From: a virus
IMG/VR virus record: IMGVR_UViG_3300042352_000050
Span: 1 to 29,664 of that record
Length of the DNA: 29,664 nucleotides
Strand: one strand, 5' to 3'
Part shown: positions 20,952-27,905 of the stretch, one piece after another
Layout: every line of letters begins with the position of its first letter
Numbering within the stretch: position 1 is the first letter of the stretch
The notes under the pieces: model-generated
The model's input: the letters and a program-made list of their open reading frames with translations, nothing else
Told to the model about the DNA's origin: nothing
The model's database searches: none
Made by a program: the position numbers and the translations under genes

Positions 20952-20964
20952 AAAATTAAAATCT

Positions 20965-21513
20965 ATGGTAAAAATTTTAGACAAAGAAATTCCTAATCAA
21001 TTGAAGGAGTTAACAGTGCAACAGTTTGAGGATATCACATCTATCCATGCACAACAGGACTTAGATGCTATTGAGAAACATCTTAAAGTATTTGAGTTGT
21101 TTGGTATTACTGAGAATGACTTTGAGCATACCACTATTGAACAGTTCAAAACTTATGTCAAGGATTTTAACAACATCAAAGGTAAGCCAGAACTACAGTC
21201 AACTATTGAGCTTGATGGATACAAGTACACAGCCTTTGAAGGTGAGGAGTTCAAGTTATCAGTGAGAGACACTAAGCACATTGAGAAGGTCATGAACTCA
21301 AGGCATAAAGGATATATCTCTGAGATGTTAGGTATCTTATTCAAGAGAGATGATCTAAGCAAGGCAGAACACTATGATACTACTCATATCAAGCATAAGG
21401 CAAAAATGATAAGAGAGCTCAAGTCAGAGTTAGCAGTTCCTTACTTAGTAGAAATTGGACAAAAACTGTCCAAAGAAATCAAGAGAAATGAAGCTCCCGA
21501 AATCGTGGAGTGA
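20965..21513 (+). CDS. Tail assembly chaperone-like protein, first paralog (182 aa)
   Basis: The N-terminal part (PNQLKELTVQQFEDITSIHA, then KVFELFGITENDFEHTTIEQ) reads like tail assembly chaperones, in which a short LTxxQFxxI motif precedes helices. It matches the next gene in the same order (LKELTVQQFEDI vs WSEIDVLQFKEI; KLSVRDTKHIEKVM vs KLTCGEFIDLEYFF). In siphophages these proteins coat the tape measure before tube assembly, often as a G/GT frameshift pair; here two tandem genes take that place. It is on the plus strand, unlike all other structural genes. Confidence 0.65.
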   Translation: MVKILDKEIPNQLKELTVQQFEDITSIHAQQDLDAIEKHLKVFELFGITENDFEHTTIEQFKTYVKDFNNIKGKPELQSTIELDGYKYTAFEGEEFKLSVRDTKHIEKVMNSRHKGYISEMLGILFKRDDLSKAEHYDTTHIKHKAKMIRELKSELAVPYLVEIGQKLSKEIKRNEAPEIVE

Positions 21514-22219
21514 GATTGATGTCCTGCAGTTTAAAGAGATAAGAGAGTTATATTCTATTGAGGAGGTATTTGCCAGAGAGATAGAGATACTCTCAGCTCT
21601 TGCAGGAGTGAGCTCAGATCAACTTGAGGACTTAGATGTAAGTGAGGTTAGTAATATGCTCAATGATATTACATTCATTAACTCTGAGCCATCTAAAAAC
21701 TACAAGAGAGACATTGAGCAATGGAAGGTCAAGCCACTATCTAAGCTGACCTGTGGTGAGTTCATTGACTTAGAGTATTTCTTTGCCAATGACTATATTA
21801 AGCATCTTTGTCATATAGCATCTATCATGTACAGGCAACATACCACTAATGAGTGGGGGCAGTTGAGCTTTGAGCCTTATGAGTTCAATCCATTTGACCG
21901 GCATGAACTATTTGATGAGTACTGTATCAATGATATCTATGGTATCATACCTGAGTACCTATCATTTAGACAGGATTTCATGGATAAGTATCACTTACTT
22001 TTTAATGAAGAGGATGGAGATGAGGAGGATGATAATAAACCAATGACATCCGATGAGTCTAAGGCACAAGCTGAACAAAAGTCTGCTGTAAAGTGGGGAT
22101 GGGAACGCCTGCTCTACTCACTTTGTAATGAGGATTTGACTAAGTTTAAGCAAGTCACTGACCTGCCTCTTATCCTTACCTTTAATATGCTGTCAATGAA
22201 AAAAGAGCTTAATCTATAA
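21488..22219 (+). CDS. Tail assembly chaperone-like protein, second paralog (243 aa)
   Basis: Start chosen at the ATG 21488, 26 nt inside the previous gene and in the +1 frame relative to it; an upstream TTG at 21455 is less likely. The N-terminal half parallels the first paralog. The centre has KLTCGEFIDLEYFFANDYIK and IASIMYRQ, and a later FEPYEFNPFDRHELF, which I recognise from long tail assembly chaperones of Bacteroidota phages. An acidic linker (EEDGDEEDDNKP) separates a C-terminal helix (DLPLILTFNMLSMKKEL). Its stop abuts the stop of the convergent 145-aa gene (shared 6 nt). Confidence 0.68.
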   Translation: MKLPKSWSEIDVLQFKEIRELYSIEEVFAREIEILSALAGVSSDQLEDLDVSEVSNMLNDITFINSEPSKNYKRDIEQWKVKPLSKLTCGEFIDLEYFFANDYIKHLCHIASIMYRQHTTNEWGQLSFEPYEFNPFDRHELFDEYCINDIYGIIPEYLSFRQDFMDKYHLLFNEEDGDEEDDNKPMTSDESKAQAEQKSAVKWGWERLLYSLCNEDLTKFKQVTDLPLILTFNMLSMKKELNL

Positions 22220-22651
22220 CATACCTCTGAATGATAGAGGAGCTGAGAAATCTCCACCTATAGGCTCAAATGTATAAATGATAGAACGCTTATCCCCTAA
22301 TATATTTGCCACTTGTAATATAGGATACCTTTCAACCATCCACTCAGTATATTGAGAATATATTTCTGTTGTTATACCTTCTGAGTCTAATCTCCTGGAT
22401 AGCTCTGCACAGAAGTCATAAGGTGTTATGTAGATAGTTCCATTATTAAGAAACCCAAAATAATACATTGCAATAATCTGTATCTCAAGTTCACCTAATG
22501 CAGGGATTTTAGCATTGATACGCACTGAGTCATACATAGCTCCTGTATCAATAGCACCATCCTCAGATATTATCTGCTGCAGAATGCGTTGTATCTTTCT
22601 CCTTGTAGGATACTTGACATTGAATATACCATTATTTGCGTAGCGTGCCAT
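22214..22651 (-). CDS. Putative neck / HK97 gp10-like protein (145 aa)
   Basis: The segment IDTGAMYDSVRINAKI (about 34-49) resembles the DTGALRxSI motif of HK97 gp10-type head-tail connector and tail completion proteins. The rest (AMYYFGFLNNGTIYITPYDF, then RRLDSEGITTEIYSQYTEWM) is not recognised. It is the last gene of the fibre operon and meets the plus-strand pair tail to tail. The assignment is tentative; it could be another tail component. Confidence 0.5.
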   Translation of the reverse strand: MARYANNGIFNVKYPTRRKIQRILQQIISEDGAIDTGAMYDSVRINAKIPALGELEIQIIAMYYFGFLNNGTIYITPYDFCAELSRRLDSEGITTEIYSQYTEWMVERYPILQVANILGDKRSIIYTFEPIGGDFSAPLSFRGML

Positions 22652-22875
22652 TATTCAATTGGTGGAAAAGGTGAAGGCTTAGGCTCAAACGGACTCAAAG
22701 GAATATCTAATAAGTAGGCATATTCAGTTGGTGCAATATCTGCCTCGTCTGAGCTACTCAAAAATAAGAAATATACATCATTAATATCTTGAACAAAATT
22801 AAAGAATGTATCTGCGTCAAAGAATACACCTTGTAAATCTTGAGCTTGTTGGTTTGTTACTATTCTACCTTCCAT
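22651..22875 (-). CDS. Small acidic protein of the fibre operon (74 aa)
   Basis: I do not recognise this protein. It is acidic with an amphipathic middle (DADTFFNFVQDINDVYFLFL) and a Pro-rich C-terminus (SPFEPKPSPFPPIE). The one-base overlaps with both neighbours put it between the receptor-binding protein and the gp10-like gene. It could be an assembly chaperone or a minor fibre component. Evidence is positional. Confidence 0.6.
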   Translation of the reverse strand: MEGRIVTNQQAQDLQGVFFDADTFFNFVQDINDVYFLFLSSSDEADIAPTEYAYLLDIPLSPFEPKPSPFPPIE

Positions 22876-23951
22876 TATACTTGTCTTGATAAAGTTGTTT
22901 GATATGCTTGAACTGCTGTATAAAAATTGGCTCCGTCTGTGTCTGATAGTCCATCACCTATTGAAGCAAAGGCTATTTGTCTGTCTGAATAAAAGTCTTT
23001 AAAACCTCTATTTCTTGCCATAATGGTAATAGTTGAATTATTTTTAGCAACACTATTACCACTTGTTAATTTTAAAACTCCATTTTGAAAATTACGTGTT
23101 TCTGTTGACCCTACTCTATTTGCTACAAATAAACCAAAAGATGAAGTAGAATTAGCTATTCCTGTATTTTCATTGTGAACTCTTCCGAAAAACGTATTTG
23201 TATATTTAGAAAAAATATTAATACCTGAAATAGTACCTGCATCAAAAATACCAATATCACACATTAAAGCATCTTTATTTGTTCTTGAATATATAGATAT
23301 ATGAGCGCTATTAAGAGCTAAATCTGTATTATCATTTAAATAAGTTTCAGCATAACCACTTGAACCATTGCCTTGCATTCCAGTACTTGAATGAGTAACT
23401 CCAGTTGCAAAAGTTAATCTAAATGCAGCATCTAAATCTCTTGGGTCTTTCAAGTTAAATTTATGACTTGCTGCTGTTCCACCTACAATTGGATAAATAG
23501 CTTTCATTTTAGTCCATAAACCATCTGCTTTTAATCCTATTACAAGGTTGTTTATTGCACCTTGTTGAGTAGGGTTGGTGATACCAGCCGCTGTTATGAA
23601 TGCTTGTGCATCTGGGTCAAGTGCTGCTGTTGGTGTAATGGTGTTTGATGTTGCACTTGCACTACCTGACCCATTAGTTGCTGTAACTTGACATGTAATT
23701 GATTGACTTACATCTGCAGTAACAAGTGTGTATGTTGAGTTTGTAGCACTACCAATATTTGAGCCATTACGCTTCCACTGATATGCAAAGGTTATAGTAG
23801 GTGTGCCTGTCCATGTTCCTGTTGAACAAGTTACTGTTTGACCTTCCTGTGCTGTTCCTGTTATAGCAGGAGCAACAGTGTTGACAGGAGGAACTCCTCC
23901 ACTTACTTCCCAAGCTGTGCGTAAAAAAACGCTGTTACCATAGCCAATCAT
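22875..23951 (-). CDS. Ig-like and lectin-like receptor-binding protein (358 aa)
   Basis: Residues about 18-108 form a bacterial immunoglobulin-like domain with a repeated strand pattern (NTVAPAITGTAQEGQTVTCS, then YQWKRNGSNIGSATNSTYTL and SITCQVTATNGSG). The C-terminal part (about 110-355) resembles a jelly-roll lectin-like domain found in Bacteroidota phage adhesins (MKAIYPIVGGTAASHKFNLK, FGLFVANRVGSTETRNFQNG and a C-terminal GDGLSDTDGANFYTAV). It probably sits on the virion surface and binds the host. All five Glu codons are GAA, unlike the neighbours, suggesting a swapped-in receptor-binding gene. Confidence 0.78.
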   Translation of the reverse strand: MIGYGNSVFLRTAWEVSGGVPPVNTVAPAITGTAQEGQTVTCSTGTWTGTPTITFAYQWKRNGSNIGSATNSTYTLVTADVSQSITCQVTATNGSGSASATSNTITPTAALDPDAQAFITAAGITNPTQQGAINNLVIGLKADGLWTKMKAIYPIVGGTAASHKFNLKDPRDLDAAFRLTFATGVTHSSTGMQGNGSSGYAETYLNDNTDLALNSAHISIYSRTNKDALMCDIGIFDAGTISGINIFSKYTNTFFGRVHNENTGIANSTSSFGLFVANRVGSTETRNFQNGVLKLTSGNSVAKNNSTITIMARNRGFKDFYSDRQIAFASIGDGLSDTDGANFYTAVQAYQTTLSRQV

Positions 23952-24220
23952 TATGCAAGTATTAGCAATGCACTTCCAGATGTTAACTTAACTCCACTGA
24001 ATTGTTGAGCCGCTGTAGCTCTGATGATAGTACCTGCTTTCACAGCTGTTGCCGGTGCAGCAATATAAGTTGACTTAACATCTACACCTGCTATCTTAAT
24101 AACATTAAACACAGTATCCTCAAGTACTACAATAGCATTGACATCTACTGTTTTCTCTGTTGTGTTATTAAGTACAAAAGTTCCTTTCTTAGCTATTAAG
24201 ATTTCATTATCTGTTGCCAT
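23951..24220 (-). CDS. Small beta-rich virion protein (89 aa)
   Basis: The sequence is almost entirely short beta strands with conserved small residues (KKGTFVLNNTTEKTVDVNAI, then AGTIIRATAAQQFSGVKLTS). This suggests a compact trimeric or decorating domain of a virion protein. No exact family is recognised. It sits between the 217-aa protein and the receptor-binding protein in the fibre operon. Fibre tip or head decoration are both possible. Confidence 0.6.
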   Translation of the reverse strand: MATDNEILIAKKGTFVLNNTTEKTVDVNAIVVLEDTVFNVIKIAGVDVKSTYIAAPATAVKAGTIIRATAAQQFSGVKLTSGSALLILA

Positions 24221-24222
24221 TT

Positions 24223-24876
24223 TTAATATGTTTTATTTAAAGTGAATATTTCCGAGTATATTGAGTCGCCAGCGTTGGCAGTGCCCCATTGAGCTGTGAT
24301 TGATAGTGTGTTGCTTATGGTTGTATCAAAACCTGTTGTTGTCTCAGTGCTAAAGTTAGTGCCCTCAAAGTTAGTAGAGGCATTCTTTGTGTACATGAAA
24401 GTACCTGCAGTTGCTATTGATGCAACACCTGATACACCTAATGTCCTAACAGTAAAGTAAACTTCTAACTTCCAATGCTTGCCAGTTGTTCCTGCCATTG
24501 TGATTGCTCCTGTTGTTGCCAATACAACACTACCAGCCTTTATCCTTATAGTTAATGTATGGTTGTTGACAGCTGAGATATGGCCTGTTAGTATAGCATG
24601 GAAGCTATCACCTACATTGAAACCATCAGCAGGGATACTTAAACTACCTAAGCCGCCATCAAGGAGGGATGTCTCAGTAGTTGTGTTACTAACAGGTGTG
24701 CTTGATGCTGTCTGAGTGTACAGTCCATAAGAGCCTGCAGAAATTATCTGCTGACCAGTGATAGAACGTGTCTCATATCCTGAGCCAGTGTCAATACTTA
24801 CTTCAAGTAAGTCAGTCGCATCAAGTTCTGACCCCTTCGGAGTCATCTGAGATATTTTCTGTCTATTGATAGCCAT
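24223..24876 (-). CDS. Fibre / appendage protein (217 aa)
   Basis: The N-terminus (KISQMTPKGSELDATDLLEV, then GYETRSITGQQI) is a virion-attachment motif seen in many aquatic phage fibre and appendage proteins. The rest is a beta-rich domain (about 60-215; DGFNVGDSFHAILTGHISAV and KHWKLEVYFTVRTLG) that could bind a surface glycan. The start codon is the end of late element site 5 (24874-24888), which identifies the real start and the first gene of the operon. Confidence 0.68.
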   Translation of the reverse strand: MAINRQKISQMTPKGSELDATDLLEVSIDTGSGYETRSITGQQIISAGSYGLYTQTASSTPVSNTTTETSLLDGGLGSLSIPADGFNVGDSFHAILTGHISAVNNHTLTIRIKAGSVVLATTGAITMAGTTGKHWKLEVYFTVRTLGVSGVASIATAGTFMYTKNASTNFEGTNFSTETTTGFDTTISNTLSITAQWGTANAGDSIYSEIFTLNKTY

Positions 24877-24908
24877 ACCTATATTGTAATTAACTTATGA
24901 TTCTGTTA
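24874..24908 (-). promoter_or_regulatory. Late promoter-like element, site 5
   Basis: TACAATATAGGTATG at 24888-24874 ends in the start codon of the 217-aa fibre protein. TAACA lies at 24908-24904, 15 nt before TACAAT, within the 3' end of the 148-aa gene. It would drive the fibre, receptor-binding and gp10-like genes. Confidence 0.6.
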
Positions 24909-25341
24909 TAATAGGGACTTGACAATCTGTCCAATTACTCATGTCAACATCTAATGTCATGACCCACCCTGCTGCATAGTCTAACACTTGATTATTCAAT
25001 GGCACTATGGCAGGTTGTCCTAATACATCAAAGCTATAGTCATCACTGAAAGTAAAGTAGTTCACTAAGTCAACCAATATTTGATGGCAGTCTGAGAGTA
25101 TTACAGTGATATTAGCTCTATCCTTCTGGATAATGTCAAGGCAGGTTATCTCTAAGCTCATTGTATTAGTGTTCTCAGTTGCTATAGCTGTGATAGGTGC
25201 TATAAACACAAGAGGATATTTCTCATCCTTTGTCGCAAAGTTAGGTAACTGCTCCACAAAGTCGCTGCCTACTTTTTTTACTTGTAGATGTGCGTTATAA
25301 AATGCCTCTATCTTGTTGATTAATGCTTGATAACTTGTCAT
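24895..25341 (-). CDS. Putative tail completion / terminator-like protein (148 aa)
   Basis: A compact alpha/beta protein starting MTSYQALINKIEAFYNAHLQ, with a central YPLVFIAPITAIATENTNTM segment and a C-terminal part (YAAGWVMTLDVDMSNWTDCQ). The pattern resembles the small tail-terminator or tail-head joining proteins of Bacteroidota siphophages, but I am not certain. It overlaps the tape measure gene by 4 nt (ATGA), so it is expressed with it. Confidence 0.55.
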   Translation of the reverse strand: MTSYQALINKIEAFYNAHLQVKKVGSDFVEQLPNFATKDEKYPLVFIAPITAIATENTNTMSLEITCLDIIQKDRANITVILSDCHQILVDLVNYFTFSDDYSFDVLGQPAIVPLNNQVLDYAAGWVMTLDVDMSNWTDCQVPIITES

Positions 25342-27905
25342 AGTTCTGCGTTCTTTTGTATCTTATTAATTTTGTTCTGTGTATCAGTCATCTCAGTCTC
25401 ACTCACTATAGCATTGACTGTGATAGTCTGACCTTGCTGTGCTCCCTCTCCACCTACATTATTGAGTTGATTGCCTTGACCGAATAGACTAACTGATGGA
25501 GTTGCCATTCCACCTGTTGTGCTACCTCCACCTGTGAAACTATTTGTATCTGCAGTTGGAGCATTACCTCCACCCTCAAAGGATGTGCTTGCTATTGTTG
25601 CTAAACTTGTAGCTGTTGATATTACTGAGCCAGCTATTGCAGCGGCCATAGCAAAACCTCCATCAAACTTAGGATACTGAGCAAGGATTGATACAATGGC
25701 TTGAGCACCGTTGATAACAGCCATTGCTAACTGCATTTTTTTCTGTTGCTCAAATTGTTGCTTAAGTATTTTCTCCTCTTCCTTACTTCCTTGCTGTACT
25801 CCTTTAAGTTTCTTTTTTGTGTTGATATCTTGTATTGATGCAATAGCCCCTGCTGCTGTTGTAGCAAGTTGAAATCCAGCCTCAATATTTGCATTAAGTT
25901 TCTCTCTTGCTTTCTCATCTATCTCAACCAACTTAGCGGCCTTAGTCTCTTCTGCTACTATTTCAGCTTGACGATATTTTTCTTTTATGGCTGCTATCTC
26001 TGACTCTGATAAGTCTTTTGCTGCAAGCTCAGCAGTTCTTTGAGCATCAAGTGTATCTAATGTAGTTTTAAGAAATGCCTCATTTGCTGCAATCTCTTCC
26101 TCCTTAGTACCTTTAAATCTTTCAAGTTCAAAGGCTTCCTTAGATAATTTAGTCTCTGCTGTAAGTTGTGCAGCTGCTAAAATCTTTTGTTGATTCTCAA
26201 TCTTTTTAGCTGTGATTTGGTCATCAATTTCTTTTAACTTTTTAGCAGTCTCATCCTCAAGCAATCCTCTCTCCTCTGAGCCTACCTCAAGTGAGTCCAT
26301 CTTTATCTTTGCCTCTGCTGCAAGTAGTTCCTTTTGTGCCTCAAATTTAGCAATGTCATCTGCTGCATTAAGTTCCTTTCTTTTTAGCCTTGCAATTAAC
26401 TCCTCATTCTCTGCCTTCTCTATATCCGCTGCATTCTTATCTCTTGCTTTCTTAAGGTCATTGTCAATCTTTGCGAGTGCTGCCTTTTGATCAACTTCCT
26501 TTTTATAGATTTTAGCAAGATTATCAAACAAATATTTTCTCTCAGCTTCAAGTTGTGTTATGCGTAATTCTCTAAGCTCTTGCTCTGACTTACCTGCATT
26601 CTCTGCCTCTTGCAAAGCTACCTCATTTTTTTTGCGTAGGTCAGCAAGTGCCTCAGAATATTTATTCTTTACCTCTTTATTAGTAGTACTTACACTTGTT
26701 GTGGTAGCCTTAGCTGCTGCTGCATTTCCTTTGTTAGTTATCTCTAACTCCTGTCTCTTAAAGTCCTGGATAATCAAGTTCTTTAACTGCTGAGCCTTAG
26801 CAAGTGCAGTGCTATCACCTAACTGTTGAGCCTCTTTAATCTGCTGCTCTACCTTAGCAAGTGCCTCCTTTTGTTGAATGTCAAGCATTGCCTTAGCACG
26901 CTCAGACTCTCCCTTGATTTGCTTGGCTTGTAGTAACTCAATCTGCTTATCTAAGCTGACATTGAGATTCCTTATAGCGTTAATCTTGTTTATCTCATTC
27001 TGCACTTGTTGATTAGCGAGGTCTGCTTGAGTTTTAGTCAAGTCAGCTAATCTCTTCTTATCCTCTTCTGTAAGTTCCTTCTTTAAGTTTAATGAGTCAA
27101 TCTCAGCTTGATTAATAGCCATGTCTCCCTCTATCTGTTCCCTCTTAAGGTCAAATATACTTTGACTTGTATCTATCTGGATTCCTAACTTTTCCTCAAT
27201 AGCAGCTATCTCCTCATCACTTAAGTCCTTAGTAAGGTTATATAGTTCCTGCCTTGCTTGACTTTCTGCCTTGAGGCTTTCTCTATTTTTCTCACTTGCC
27301 TCTTTAACTGCCTCAGCATTTTCCTCTGCTGCATTATCTGTTAAACCCATCCAATCAGTCAAGTCCTTAAAGCCTTGTATCACTGCATTGATAGGTATCA
27401 TGATTGCCTCTAAGATAGCATCAAGTACTCCTATCTTTTTTAAGAATATACCAATGGCTACAACTATAGCAGTTATTATTGCCACTAATAAAAAGATAGG
27501 ATTCATTAAGATGGTTGCTCCAAGTTTTACGAATGCTCCACCCACTGTAGATAGAGTACCCATGAACCCTTTGAAGCCCTTTGCTAAGTCTCCAGGATTG
27601 AGCTTGCCCATTACATTACTAAATACTTGAGCCTTCTGTTGAGCCTCCTCAAAGTCTAAGCTCATCAATGAGTCCTTGATACCTCCGATAGAATTACTCA
27701 CCTGCTCAAATTTAGAGCCTGATGCAAATACATTCACTGCATCATTAGCATCTGCAAGTTGATCTTTAAGCTCCCCTGCTCTTGCAGCAAGTTGTGCCAT
27801 TTGTTCCGGGTCAGTTGCATCTGCAATAGCTCCTTTGAGTTCTCTTAATTCAGCTTTGATAGCACCAATGCCGGTTATCTTTAATGGTATTTCAACTTCA
27901 TTCAT
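25338..27905 (-). CDS. Tape measure protein (855 aa)
   Basis: The protein sets tail length and is ejected with the DNA. After an N-terminal coil, residues about 128-157 form a hydrophobic segment (LVAIITAIVVAIGIFLKK). A very long Lys/Glu/Ala coiled coil follows (about 195-690, for example KKARDKNAADIEKAENEELI). A second hydrophobic segment near 735-775 contains KKMQLAMAVINGAQAIVSIL, typical of the C-terminal part of tape measure proteins. At roughly 1.5 Å per residue it would give a tail of about 128 nm (inference). It overlaps the tail-tip gene by 8 nt and the 148-aa gene by 4 nt. Confidence 0.9.
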   Translation of the reverse strand: MNEVEIPLKITGIGAIKAELRELKGAIADATDPEQMAQLAARAGELKDQLADANDAVNVFASGSKFEQVSNSIGGIKDSLMSLDFEEAQQKAQVFSNVMGKLNPGDLAKGFKGFMGTLSTVGGAFVKLGATILMNPIFLLVAIITAIVVAIGIFLKKIGVLDAILEAIMIPINAVIQGFKDLTDWMGLTDNAAEENAEAVKEASEKNRESLKAESQARQELYNLTKDLSDEEIAAIEEKLGIQIDTSQSIFDLKREQIEGDMAINQAEIDSLNLKKELTEEDKKRLADLTKTQADLANQQVQNEINKINAIRNLNVSLDKQIELLQAKQIKGESERAKAMLDIQQKEALAKVEQQIKEAQQLGDSTALAKAQQLKNLIIQDFKRQELEITNKGNAAAAKATTTSVSTTNKEVKNKYSEALADLRKKNEVALQEAENAGKSEQELRELRITQLEAERKYLFDNLAKIYKKEVDQKAALAKIDNDLKKARDKNAADIEKAENEELIARLKRKELNAADDIAKFEAQKELLAAEAKIKMDSLEVGSEERGLLEDETAKKLKEIDDQITAKKIENQQKILAAAQLTAETKLSKEAFELERFKGTKEEEIAANEAFLKTTLDTLDAQRTAELAAKDLSESEIAAIKEKYRQAEIVAEETKAAKLVEIDEKAREKLNANIEAGFQLATTAAGAIASIQDINTKKKLKGVQQGSKEEEKILKQQFEQQKKMQLAMAVINGAQAIVSILAQYPKFDGGFAMAAAIAGSVISTATSLATIASTSFEGGGNAPTADTNSFTGGGSTTGGMATPSVSLFGQGNQLNNVGGEGAQQGQTITVNAIVSETEMTDTQNKINKIQKNAEL

